Source: Steroidobacteraceae bacterium
GTDB taxonomy: Bacteria; Pseudomonadota; Gammaproteobacteria; Steroidobacterales; Steroidobacteraceae
Direction: 5' to 3'
Length of the DNA stretch: 64,000 nt
Assembly: GCA_019187495.1 (NCBI GenBank)
Contig: JABAQN010000042.1
Span: forward strand, 62,001 to 126,000
A model generated the notes under the pieces. That model ran no database searches, was not told where the DNA came from, and was given only the letters and a program-made list of their open reading frames with translations. Shown piece after piece: positions 49,112-57,629 of the stretch; positions within the stretch are counted from its first letter, which is position 1, and each line of letters begins with the position of its first letter. The position numbers were made by a program, and so were the translations under genes.

Positions 49112-51343
49112 ATGTCCGAGGTCCTGCCCACCATCTGTCGCTTCTGTGCCGCACACTGCGGCATCCTGGCCGAGGTGGAAGGCGGGCGCGTCACGGGCGT
49201 TGCCGGCGATCGCGCGAATCCTCTCTATCGGGGCTACATCTGTCCGAAAGGACGAGCGCTTCCCGAGCAGCATGCCCATCCGCAGCGCCTGCTGCATTCG
49301 ATGAAACTCGGGCCGGACGGGACGCATGCCGCGATCCCGCACGCGCGGGCGGTCGCGGAGATCGGCGCGAGGCTGCGCGAACTGCTCGAGCGACACGGCC
49401 CGCGTTCGGTTGCGCTGTACGTCGGTACCTACGCGTTCATGTACCCGCTCGCAGGTCCGATGGCCAGCGCATGGATGAACGCCATCGGCTCGCCGATGCG
49501 CTTCATGCCCGCGACCATCGACAAACCGGGCAAGGCCATGGCGATGGCATTGCACGGGCGCTGGCAGGCAGGGCCGCAGCCCTTCGCGGGAGCGGATACG
49601 TGGATGATCGTCGGGTCGAACCCGCCGATCTCGAAGTCGATCGGTGCGCCGCCCCACAACCCCGCGGGCACGTTGCGGGATGCGGTGAACCGCGGCATGC
49701 AGCTGATCGTGGTCGATCCGCGGCGCACGGAGAGCGCGAGGCTTGCAGCCGTGCATCTGCAGTGCCGCCCGGGCGAGGACCCGACGGTGATCGCGGGCCT
49801 GATCCGCGCCATCCTGCACGAGGGCCTGCACGATCAGGCTTTCGTGCACGAAAATGCCCAGGGGCTCGAGACACTGCACCGGGCCGTGGAACCGTTTTCA
49901 CCCGGATACGTCGAGCGCCGCGCCGACGTGCCGCGCTCGCTCCTGCTGCAGGCGGCGCGTGTCTTCGCGAACGGCCGGCGCGGCTTTGCATTGGCTGGCA
50001 CGGGCCCGAACATGGCCCCCCGCGGAACGCTGACCGAATATCTCCTGCTGTGCCTCAACACGCTATGCGGACGGTGGCTGCGGGCGGGGGAGCGTCTGCC
50101 AAACCCCGGTGTGCTCACACCGGCGATGCGGCCGCGTGCGCAAGCCGTGCCACCCGCTCCGGCCTGGGGATTCGGCGAGCGACTGCGTGTGCGCGGACTG
50201 ACGAACACCGCCGCGGGCCTTCCGACCGCCGCGCTCGCCGACGAAATCCTGCTCGACGGCCAAGGGCAGGTGAAGGCGCTGATCTGCGTCGGTGGCAACC
50301 CCGTCGCCGCCTGGCCGGACCAGGCCCGCACGAGTGCGGCCATGCGAAAACTCGAACTGCTGGTGGCGATCGACACGGAAATGTCGGCGACCGCGATGAT
50401 GGCGCATTACATCATTGCGCCGCGCCTGTCATTCGAGCAGCCGGGGCTGACGCTGCCGATCGAGACGCTGTCGACCTATGCCTACGGCATGGGTTACGAA
50501 GTGCCCTACGCGCAGTACACGCCGCAGCTGGTCGATCCGCCCGCGGGGTCGGATGTGATCGAGGACTGGAAGTTCTTTTACGAGCTGGCGCAGGACATGG
50601 GATTGCCGCTGTCGCTCGAGTCCGCCTTTCCGTGGATCACGGCCGGTTCGCACGCGACACCGGTTGCCCTCGACATGGCGCGCGCACCGACGACCGACGG
50701 ACTGCTCGAAATGCTGGCACGGGGTTCGCGAATCGCCCTCGCCGAAGTGAAGGCTCATCCGCACGGCCACATATTCGATGACGCGACGATCACGGTGGGA
50801 GCCAGGGACCCGGCGAGCACGGCGAGGCTCGAGCTGGCCGATCCGGTCATGCTGGCCGAGCTCGAAGCGGTCGCCGCCGGGCCGGACGATGAGGACGCAG
50901 GCTTCGCATTCCGGCTGATTTCCCGCCGGCTCCCGGATGTCTACAACTCCTACGGACGCAGCATTCCGCGCCTCGTGCGCAAGTACCGCTACAACCCGGC
51001 GTTCACGCATCCAGACGATCTCCGTGAACTCGGTGTCGCGTCCGGCGAGATCATCGAGATCCGCTCGCGGCACGGCGCGATCCTCGGCGTGGCTGAAGCC
51101 GATGCCAGCCTGCGCCGCGGCGTGATTTCCATGACGCACGCCTTCGGCGACCATCCGGATGCGTGCGATGCGCAGCAGCTGGAACGCAGCGGCAGCAACA
51201 CGGGACGGCTGATTCCCGTCGATCGCGAATTCGATCCCTACACCGGCATTCCGCGCATGAGCGCCGTGCCGGTCAACGTGAGCCGCCACGATGGCGCGGT
51301 ATCACCCGTCGGGATCCGGCCGGGGGGTCAGAAGGCGGTTTGA
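49112..51343 (+). CDS. Molybdopterin oxidoreductase, DMSO-reductase superfamily, single subunit
   Basis: The protein has 743 residues without a Tat signal, so cytoplasmic. An N-terminal [4Fe-4S] motif is complete (Cys 9, 12, 16 and 44: CRFCAAHC and CPKG). Cofactor-binding regions include SNPPISKS, IVVDPRRTESARLA and the C-terminal domain with YNSYGRSIPRLVRKYR. No Cys or Sec ligand is evident in the usual Mo-ligand region; the nearest candidate is the Asp in ATIDKPGK. No separate electron-transfer subunit gene is next to it. Reaction unknown; oxidation or hydroxylation at a hydrocarbon carbon is one possibility. Its 3' end overlaps the convergent SDR gene by 16 bases. Confidence 0.88.
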   Translation: MSEVLPTICRFCAAHCGILAEVEGGRVTGVAGDRANPLYRGYICPKGRALPEQHAHPQRLLHSMKLGPDGTHAAIPHARAVAEIGARLRELLERHGPRSVALYVGTYAFMYPLAGPMASAWMNAIGSPMRFMPATIDKPGKAMAMALHGRWQAGPQPFAGADTWMIVGSNPPISKSIGAPPHNPAGTLRDAVNRGMQLIVVDPRRTESARLAAVHLQCRPGEDPTVIAGLIRAILHEGLHDQAFVHENAQGLETLHRAVEPFSPGYVERRADVPRSLLLQAARVFANGRRGFALAGTGPNMAPRGTLTEYLLLCLNTLCGRWLRAGERLPNPGVLTPAMRPRAQAVPPAPAWGFGERLRVRGLTNTAAGLPTAALADEILLDGQGQVKALICVGGNPVAAWPDQARTSAAMRKLELLVAIDTEMSATAMMAHYIIAPRLSFEQPGLTLPIETLSTYAYGMGYEVPYAQYTPQLVDPPAGSDVIEDWKFFYELAQDMGLPLSLESAFPWITAGSHATPVALDMARAPTTDGLLEMLARGSRIALAEVKAHPHGHIFDDATITVGARDPASTARLELADPVMLAELEAVAAGPDDEDAGFAFRLISRRLPDVYNSYGRSIPRLVRKYRYNPAFTHPDDLRELGVASGEIIEIRSRHGAILGVAEADASLRRGVISMTHAFGDHPDACDAQQLERSGSNTGRLIPVDREFDPYTGIPRMSAVPVNVSRHDGAVSPVGIRPGGQKAV

Positions 51344-52074
51344 CCACCATCGACCGGGAGCGCGATGCCGGTGATCCGCTTCGCTTCGTCGGATGCGAGG
51401 AACGCGACCGCGTCCGCGATGTCCGGGGGGTCGCACAGCTCGCCATCGTTGAGCCACGGCCGCGCGCGCGCGACCAGTTCATAGTCGACGCTCGCCGGCG
51501 GCGGCTTCGCGATCATCGGCGTGTTGACGCCGGTGGGACAGATCGCGTTGACGCGTACGCCGGCGCGACCGAACTCGAGCGCGAGCGCGCGCGTCAGGCC
51601 GACGACGCCGTGCTTGGATGCGACGTAGGGCGCATTGAAGGGTACGCCGACGAGCCCCGCCGCCGACGCCAGGTTGATGATGCTGCCCTTCGTCTCGACG
51701 AGCTTCGGCAACGCCGCCTGGCACATGAAAAACACGCCGCCGAGGTTGATCTGGATGATGCGATTCCAGGTCTCCGGCGTGATTTCGGCGACCGGCGCCA
51801 TGGCGAGCACGCCCGCGACATTGCACAGGATGTCGAGGCGCCCGGTCGTGGCACAGGCCGCCTGCACGATCGCGGCGCAATCGGCGGGACTGGCGACATC
51901 GAGCGTGTGCGCCGACGCGGCGGCGCCGAGCCCGGCCTTGACTTCGGCGAGGCCCGCCGCATTGACATCGCCGAGCACGACCTGCGCGCCTTCGCGCGCG
52001 AACCGCTCCGCCACCGCGCGCCCGATGCCGGACGCCGCGCCCGTGACGATCACCGTCTTGCCGCTGAACCGCAT
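51328..52074 (-). CDS. Short-chain dehydrogenase/reductase (SDR)
   Basis: The protein has 248 residues: VIVTGAASGIGRAVAERFA, CNVAG in place of NNAG, catalytic Ser in NLASAAGLVG and YVASK. Complete catalytic set. The ATG at 52074 (MRFSGKT) is the best start; one at 52095 adds seven residues. It is a single leftward gene, divergent from another SDR at 52219. That divergent gap shows no TCC-N4-GGA operator. Confidence 0.92.
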   Translation of the reverse strand: MRFSGKTVIVTGAASGIGRAVAERFAREGAQVVLGDVNAAGLAEVKAGLGAAASAHTLDVASPADCAAIVQAACATTGRLDILCNVAGVLAMAPVAEITPETWNRIIQINLGGVFFMCQAALPKLVETKGSIINLASAAGLVGVPFNAPYVASKHGVVGLTRALALEFGRAGVRVNAICPTGVNTPMIAKPPPASVDYELVARARPWLNDGELCDPPDIADAVAFLASDEAKRITGIALPVDGGQTAF

Positions 52075-52218
52075 GGAATCCACCCTTGCCTGCATTGCCG
52101 AAGAGTTCGGCCGACGGTCGCATTACGCAATCGCCGCGCGGGTCTGTCAATGCGGGAGGTTGTGCCGCCGCCGCGCCCGTGCCAGTCTGCTCGCGATCGC
52201 ACGAAACCGGAGCAGCAC

Positions 52219-52986
52219 ATGGGACAACTGGATGGCAGGCTCGCAATCGTCACCGGCGCAGGCCAGGGCGTCGGCCAGGGCATCGCGTTCGCGCTCGCGT
52301 CGGAAGGCGCGGCCGTGGCGGTGCTCGGACGTACGGCCGCGAAGCTCGAGGAGACCTGCAGGGAGATCCGCCGGCGCGGCGGCAAGGCCCACGCGGTCGC
52401 GGGCGATGCGCACGATCGCGATGACATCGAACGGATGGTGAAGGAATCCGCGCTGGCGCTCGGCGGTGTCGACATCCTCGTCAACAATGCCAACATGCAT
52501 TCGAAGGGCATGGGACCGCTGCTGTCGATCGCCGACGAGGACCTCGTGCAGAGCTTCATCGCGGGGCCCGTCTCCACGCTGCGTTTCATGAAAGCCTGCT
52601 ACCCGCACATGAAGGCGCGTGGCCGCGGCGACATCATCAACCTCGTGACCTCGGCGATGGTGCGCTGGGATGCGCGCAACTACGGGCTGTATGCCTCGTA
52701 CAAGCAGGCCGTGCGTTCGCTGACGCGGGCCGCCGCCTGCGAGTGGGCCGTGGACGGCATCCGCGCGCTCAACGTCGCGCCGCATGCGACCTCGCCGGCG
52801 CTGAAGCGCTGGTCGGAAACGAATCCCGCCGAGGCCGCGGAATTCGTCAAGAGCATTCCGGCAGGCAGGATCGGCGATTGCGAACAGGATATCGGCCGTG
52901 GAGTCGTCGGGCTCCTCAGCAGGGATCTCGCCTATCTGACCGGTGCCACGATTCCGCTCGACGGCGGCCAGGCTTATTTCGGCTGA
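52219..52986 (+). CDS. Short-chain dehydrogenase/reductase (SDR)
   Basis: The protein has 255 residues: IVTGAGQGVGQGIAFALA, VNNANM, catalytic Ser in NLVTSAMVRW and YASYK. Complete SDR set with an unusual YASYK active-site run. It opens the rightward unit that carries the cofE and cofD genes. The ATG at 52219 is preceded by GGAGCAG. Confidence 0.92.
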   Translation: MGQLDGRLAIVTGAGQGVGQGIAFALASEGAAVAVLGRTAAKLEETCREIRRRGGKAHAVAGDAHDRDDIERMVKESALALGGVDILVNNANMHSKGMGPLLSIADEDLVQSFIAGPVSTLRFMKACYPHMKARGRGDIINLVTSAMVRWDARNYGLYASYKQAVRSLTRAAACEWAVDGIRALNVAPHATSPALKRWSETNPAEAAEFVKSIPAGRIGDCEQDIGRGVVGLLSRDLAYLTGATIPLDGGQAYFG

Positions 52987-53015
52987 TGGCGGGCAGACAG
53001 CCACGGTGACCAGCG

Positions 53016-55157
53016 ATGAGTGAAGGCAAGTTCCCGCACCTCCTTTCTCCCGGCCGCATCGGCAAGCTGCAACTGCGCAATCGCATCGTCGTGACGGCGA
53101 TGGGCGTGAGCCTCGCCGAGGACGACGCCACGGTGGGAGAGCGCCTGCTGGCGTTCCTCGCTGAGCAGGCGAAGGGCGGGGCCGGGCTGATCGTCGGCGG
53201 AGTGTGCGGCGTCGCCTGGCCGGTCGGCGCAGTCGTGCGAAACCAAGTGGCGATCTCGGATGATCGCTTCATTCCCGGGTTGCGGCGCCTCACCGACACG
53301 ATCCATGCGCACGGCGCGAAATTCGCGGCGCAACTGCACCAGGGCGGGCTGGTGGCCGGCTATGCGCTGTACGACGGGCACCCGATGTGGTGCCCCTCTT
53401 TGCCACAGTACGATCCGGCGGCGGAACAGGTCACCGATGCGCTCGTCGAAAGCGAATTGCCCGCGTTCGCGGATTTTCCGCAGATCGACCAGGGCAGCTT
53501 CAAGGTATTGACCCGCGATGACATCCGGCTCGTCGTGCGGCAGTTTGCGGACGGCGCGAAGCGCGCACAGCAGGCCGGCTGCGACGGCGTCGAGATCCAC
53601 GCCGCCCACGGGTATCTCCTGTCGAGTTTCATTTCACCGCGCACCAATCGCCGCACCGACGAATACGGCGGGCCGCTCGAGAACCGTATGCGGCTCCTGC
53701 TCGAGGTGATCCAGGCGATCCGCGCGGCGGTCGGCCCCGACTTTGCCGTCTGGGTGAAGCTCGACTCGCAACAGTTCGGTGCGCCGGACGGCATCCAGTT
53801 GCCGGACGCATTGCGCGCGGCGCGGATGGTCGAGGCGGCCGGTGTCGACGCCGTGACAGCCTCGTCCTATCACGATATCGGCAAGCTGAAACTGCACTCG
53901 GAATCCAACATTCCGCACGTTCCGAACTGGAACCTGCCCGGAGCGGAGGCGATCAGAAAGGCGATCCGCATTCCGGTCATCGCCTCCGGGCGCGTGGAGC
54001 CCGAGGTCGCCGAGGCGAAAATCGCGGCGGGCGCGATCGATTTCCTCGGCATGGGACGCAAGCTCCTCGCCGACCCGCACCTGCCGCGCAAGCTCACCGA
54101 GGGCAAGCCGGACACGATCCGGCCCTGCATCTACTGCTACACCTGCGTGAGCGCGATTTACCTGATGGATTCGGTGCGCTGCGCCGTCAATGCGGACCTG
54201 GCATTCGAGTACCTGCGCCGTGGCGAACGGCGGGCGGTCACGCCGAAGCACTACGTCGTCGTCGGCGGCGGCCCGGGCGGCATGGAGGCTGCGCTGCGCC
54301 TCGAGGCGCAGGGCCACAGGGTGACATTGCTCGAGCGCACCGCGCGCCTCGGCGGCACGTTGCAGGTCGCGTCGCTCCCTTACGAACCGAACGAGCGCTT
54401 GCTCGACTGGCTGCGTGGTCGAATCGCAGCCTCGAAGGTCGACGTGCGCCTCGAGACATCCGGCACACCGGAGGTCGTCGCAGCGCTCGCGCCGGATGCC
54501 GTGCTCGTGGCGACCGGCGCCCGGCGCGGCATGCCGCCGATTCCAGGATCAGAACTGCCGCACGTGCTCTCCGGCGACGACATGCGCCGGATGCTGCTCG
54601 GCCAGTCGGACCCGGCGCTCGCGAAGAAGCTGCCGCTGATGGCCCGGATGGCGGCCAAGGCCGGCGCCACGCTCGGACTCACCTCCGATCCGGCGTTCGT
54701 GCGCAAGGCCACGCGTCAGTGGATGCCGCTCGGCAAGCGTATCGCCATCATCGGTGGCGAACTCGTCGGCATCGAACTCGCCGAATTCCTGGTCGAGCGC
54801 GGGCGCACCGTCACGGTGCTCGAGGAGGCGGCGCGCATGGGCGCCGGGCTGCAACTCGTGCGTCGCATGCGGGCGATGGCGGAGTTGCGCGAACACGGCG
54901 CGTCGCTGCTCGCCGGCGTGCGCGACGTTCGCATCGAGGCAGGCAGGGTGCGCTTCACGAATGCCGCCGGCGAGGCCGCCGCGGTGGATGCGGATCACGT
55001 CATCATCGCGAAGGGCGCGACGGGCGACAGCTCGGTCGCGGACGCGCTGCAGGCAGCGGGCTTGCGGGTCCACGCCTTCGGCGATTGCACCGGCGTGGGT
55101 TACATCGAAGGCGCCATCCGGGGTGCGGCGGATCTCGTTGCCGAACTGACGCAATGA
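53016..55157 (+). CDS. 2,4-dienoyl-CoA reductase-like OYE/FAD fusion flavoprotein with Fe-S cluster
   Basis: The protein has 713 residues. Residues 1-~350 are an OYE barrel (HGYLLSSFISPRTNRRTDEYGG), followed by Fe-S Cys in PCIYCYTCVSAIYLMDSVRC at ~370-388 (spacing 2, 2, 11; the usual family spacing is 2, 3, 11). Then come the FAD fold (VVVGGGPGGMEAALRLEAQG, ~411) and the NAD(P)H fold (IAIIGGELVGIELAEFL, ~573). Relatives reduce dienoyl-CoA or demethylate amines. The gene overlaps cofE by 4 bases (ATGA), tying it to F420 synthesis. Confidence 0.9.
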   Translation: MSEGKFPHLLSPGRIGKLQLRNRIVVTAMGVSLAEDDATVGERLLAFLAEQAKGGAGLIVGGVCGVAWPVGAVVRNQVAISDDRFIPGLRRLTDTIHAHGAKFAAQLHQGGLVAGYALYDGHPMWCPSLPQYDPAAEQVTDALVESELPAFADFPQIDQGSFKVLTRDDIRLVVRQFADGAKRAQQAGCDGVEIHAAHGYLLSSFISPRTNRRTDEYGGPLENRMRLLLEVIQAIRAAVGPDFAVWVKLDSQQFGAPDGIQLPDALRAARMVEAAGVDAVTASSYHDIGKLKLHSESNIPHVPNWNLPGAEAIRKAIRIPVIASGRVEPEVAEAKIAAGAIDFLGMGRKLLADPHLPRKLTEGKPDTIRPCIYCYTCVSAIYLMDSVRCAVNADLAFEYLRRGERRAVTPKHYVVVGGGPGGMEAALRLEAQGHRVTLLERTARLGGTLQVASLPYEPNERLLDWLRGRIAASKVDVRLETSGTPEVVAALAPDAVLVATGARRGMPPIPGSELPHVLSGDDMRRMLLGQSDPALAKKLPLMARMAAKAGATLGLTSDPAFVRKATRQWMPLGKRIAIIGGELVGIELAEFLVERGRTVTVLEEAARMGAGLQLVRRMRAMAELREHGASLLAGVRDVRIEAGRVRFTNAAGEAAAVDADHVIIAKGATGDSSVADALQAAGLRVHAFGDCTGVGYIEGAIRGAADLVAELTQ

Positions 55158-55921
55158 CAGACGGCCTGCAGCTCATCGCGGTGCCAGGCATTCCGCTGGT
55201 ACGGCCCGGCGACAACCTGGCGGATCTCATCGTCCGGGGGCTCGCGGCCGCAGGGCTCGCGTTTCAGGACCGGGATGTCCTGGTGCTCGCGCAAAAGATC
55301 GTGTCGAAGTCGGAAGGACGCATCGTCGATCTTCGGACCATCACGCCGTCGGCCCGCGCCGAGGAACTCGCGCTCGTGCTGCAGAAGGATCCGCGGCTCA
55401 TCGAAGTGATCCTGTCCGAGTCGCGGCGGATCGTGAGGGCCGTGAGAAACGTGCTCATCGTCGAGCACCGCCTGGGCTTCGTCATGGCGAACGCGGGCGT
55501 CGACCAGTCGAATGTCGCGGACCCGAACGGCCCGCCGCTCGCGCTGCTGTTGCCAGAGGATCCGGATGCGAGCGCCCGGCGTTTGCACGAAGAGCTGCAA
55601 CAGCGATCCGGTTGTCGCGTCGGTGTCGTCATCAACGACAGCTTCGGACGGCCGTGGCGGGTCGGCACGGTGGGCGTCGCGATAGGCTGCGCGGGACTTC
55701 CCGCCGTGATCGACCAGCGTGGCGATCCGGACCTGTTCGGCCGCACGTTGCAGACGACCGTCGTGGCCTATGCGGATGAAATCGCGGCGGCGGCGTCGCT
55801 CCTCATGGGCCAGGCGGACGAATCGCGCCCGGCGATCCTGGTGCGCGGCCTCGCGCCGGAGAAGGCGCCGCAGACGGCGCGTGCGCTGCTGCGCCCCGGA
55901 AACGAGGATCTTTTTCGATGA
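55154..55921 (+). CDS. cofE: Coenzyme F420-0:L-glutamate ligase CofE
   Basis: The protein has 255 residues, the size of archaeal CofE without the FMN domain fused in mycobacterial FbiB. Family motifs are clear: LAQKIVSKSEGR, the nucleotide/metal segment ANAGVDQSNV, NDSFGRPWRVGTVGVAIGCA and YADEIAAAASLLMGQ. It adds glutamates to F420-0 with GTP. The ATG lies within the stop of the 53016 gene, and its own stop overlaps cofD by 4 bases, so these three are one translationally coupled unit. F420 is uncommon in Gram-negative bacteria. Confidence 0.93.
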   Translation: MTDGLQLIAVPGIPLVRPGDNLADLIVRGLAAAGLAFQDRDVLVLAQKIVSKSEGRIVDLRTITPSARAEELALVLQKDPRLIEVILSESRRIVRAVRNVLIVEHRLGFVMANAGVDQSNVADPNGPPLALLLPEDPDASARRLHEELQQRSGCRVGVVINDSFGRPWRVGTVGVAIGCAGLPAVIDQRGDPDLFGRTLQTTVVAYADEIAAAASLLMGQADESRPAILVRGLAPEKAPQTARALLRPGNEDLFR

Positions 55922-56886
55922 GCAAACCCGTGCTCGCGATCGCCGGCGGAATCGGTGGCGCCAAGCTCGTGCTCGGCCTGTCCCGCGTGCTGGAGCAGGG
56001 CGACCTCGTGGTCGTCGGCAACACGGGCGATGACTTCAATCATCTCGGTTTCGCGATCTCGCCGGATCTCGACACGCTGCTCTACACACTCTCGGGCCTC
56101 GCCGATCCGGTGCGCGGCTGGGGGCGGCGGCGCGAGACCTGGAAGTTCATGGCGGCGCTCGAGGCGCTCGGCGGCCCGACCTGGTTCCGGCTCGGCGATG
56201 CGGATCTCGCGATGCATGCCGAGCGCACGCGGCGGCTCGCCGCGGGCGAGTCCTTGTCCGCAGTGACGGAGGCGCTGCGGCAAAAGCTCGGTGTCGCAAC
56301 CCGCCTGCTGCCGATGTCGGACGATCCGGTGCGCACGCGGCTGCGAACCAGCACCGAATGGCTCGATTTCCAGGATTATTTCGTGCGGCTGCGGTGCGAA
56401 CCCGAAGTGCGGGAAATCGCCTACGCGGGGGCGGGGGCCGCGCGAGCGATGCCGCAGGTGCTGGATCTGCTGCGCGGTGACGAGCTGCGGGCCGTCGTGA
56501 TTTGTCCCTCGAACCCGTTCCTCAGCATCGAGCCGATCCTCGCGATTCCGGAAATGCGTGCCGCGATCGCCGCCTGTCGCGCGCCGGTCGTCGCCGTGTC
56601 GCCGATCATCGCAGGACAAGCGGTCAAGGGGCCGACCGCCAAGATGATGCGCGAGCTCGGCGTCGAGGCCTCGGCGGCGGCGGTGGCCCGTCGATACGCC
56701 GACCTCCTCGACGCCTTCGTCGTGGACGAAGCCGACGCCGGAGCGATCCTGCCCGAAGGTGTCGCGCGCATCATCGGCAGGACGCTCATGCTGACGCTCG
56801 GAGACCGCAAGCGACTCGCGCGCATCGTGCTCGCGGCCGCCGATTCCTGCTCCGCCGGCGCACGCGCGGCGGAGCGCAAGCCGTAG
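55918..56886 (+). CDS. cofD: 2-phospho-L-lactate transferase CofD (F420 biosynthesis)
   Basis: The protein has 322 residues. CofD motifs: IAGGIGGAKLVLGL, VGNTGDDFNHLGFAISPDLD, WFRLGDADLAMHAERT, LLPMSDDPVRTRL and the substrate-closing SPIIAGQAVKGPTAKMMRELG. It joins the phospho-lactyl (or related three-carbon acid) unit to the deazaflavin Fo to give F420-0. The Fo synthase (fbiC/cofGH) and guanylyltransferase (cofC) genes are not in this window, so they must be elsewhere if the pathway is complete. Confidence 0.94.
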   Translation: MSKPVLAIAGGIGGAKLVLGLSRVLEQGDLVVVGNTGDDFNHLGFAISPDLDTLLYTLSGLADPVRGWGRRRETWKFMAALEALGGPTWFRLGDADLAMHAERTRRLAAGESLSAVTEALRQKLGVATRLLPMSDDPVRTRLRTSTEWLDFQDYFVRLRCEPEVREIAYAGAGAARAMPQVLDLLRGDELRAVVICPSNPFLSIEPILAIPEMRAAIAACRAPVVAVSPIIAGQAVKGPTAKMMRELGVEASAAAVARRYADLLDAFVVDEADAGAILPEGVARIIGRTLMLTLGDRKRLARIVLAAADSCSAGARAAERKP

Positions 56887-56911
56887 ATTCCATCGTTGCA
56901 GGAGCGATTCC

Positions 56912-57304
56912 ATGCATACCGAACTGCAGTATCTCGTCTGGGTCACGGTGCTCACCGGTGTCTTCTGGATACCGTATGTGCTCGAGCGATTCTTCATCTG
57001 GGGTATCCGTGACACCGTCGGCTACCCGGAGCGACCGACGCCGCAGACGCCGTGGGCGCGGCGGCTCATGCGCGCACACGACAACGCCATCGAAAACCTG
57101 GTGATTTTCGCGGTGCTGGTGCTGGTGGCCGACGCCATCGGTCTCGGCAATCGCGTCACCGCGGGCGCGTGCGTCGTCTATTTCTGGGCGCGCGTCGCGC
57201 ATGTCGCGGCGTATATTTTCGCGATCCCGTGGGTGCGGACCGTCGCATTCACGGCGGGCTTCCTGGCGCAGGCCGCCATCGCGTGGCAGCTGTTCCTCGC
57301 GTGA
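56912..57304 (+). CDS. MAPEG family membrane protein
   Basis: The protein has 130 residues with four hydrophobic helices. RRLMRAHDNAIENLVIFAVLVLVAD carries the R-x-x-N-x-x-E-N-like MAPEG signature, and the second part has YFWARVAHVAAYIFAIPWVRT. MAPEG proteins bind glutathione or fatty-acid derivatives in the membrane; the bacterial ones are mostly uncharacterised. It lies 25 bases after cofD on the same strand and is probably the last gene of that unit, followed by a hairpin. Confidence 0.88.
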   Translation: MHTELQYLVWVTVLTGVFWIPYVLERFFIWGIRDTVGYPERPTPQTPWARRLMRAHDNAIENLVIFAVLVLVADAIGLGNRVTAGACVVYFWARVAHVAAYIFAIPWVRTVAFTAGFLAQAAIAWQLFLA

Positions 57305-57324
57305 CGGGCGATCAGGTCGCGCGG

Positions 57325-57344
57325 GCCCGCTGCAGCCGGCGGGC
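57325..57344. terminator. Possible hairpin terminator after the MAPEG gene
   Basis: Stem GCCCGC/GCGGGC with an 8-base loop, starting 20 bases after the MAPEG stop. No T-run follows. Confidence 0.35.
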
Positions 57345-57402
57345 GTAGCAACCATGCCGGGCATTGTGCGCGGGGAGTCCGGTGATCCTGAAGTCCATGC
57401 GG

Positions 57403-57423
57403 TGAGTCTGGCCGATTTGCGGC
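57403..57423. repeat. Second copy of the 21-base repeat (first at 10443-10463)
   Basis: Shares TGAGTC and GCCGATTTGCGGC with the first copy; only the two bases between differ. It lies 207 bases before the receptor start codon. Confidence 0.4.
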
Positions 57424-57629
57424 GACCTGGCGCTCCGGTTCTTGCCGTCGAATCGCCGGTGCCTGCCGCCAAGTCCGCATCGATCAGATAGTCGCGATCG
57501 CCGTTGAAACCGGGCGATCTACAACGTGTGGTTGTGGCGTCTGGCCGCTGGTTGTTGGACAGGGACTCGCGGTCGTGGCTAGGCTGGGGGCGCGATTGCC
57601 AGTCGCGCCTGTTCGCCCCGGGGAGCTAC

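Larger units (their letters stand above)
57305..57629. other. 325-base intergenic region before the third receptor gene
   Basis: No convincing gene. It holds a hairpin at 57325-57344 and the second copy of the 21-base repeat (57403-57423). None of the TCC-N4-GGA operators is present here, so this unit may be controlled differently from the rest of the island. An open frame of 42 codons upstream of the receptor ATG shows no protein-like sequence. Confidence 0.6.

Noticed and set aside
52075-52218. Operator in the divergent gap between two SDR genes
   Set aside because: Read through on both strands; no TCC-N4-GGA core found.
57350-57490. 46-codon open frame in the gap before the third receptor
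   Set aside because: No ribosome site and no protein-like pattern; it overlaps the 21-base repeat.
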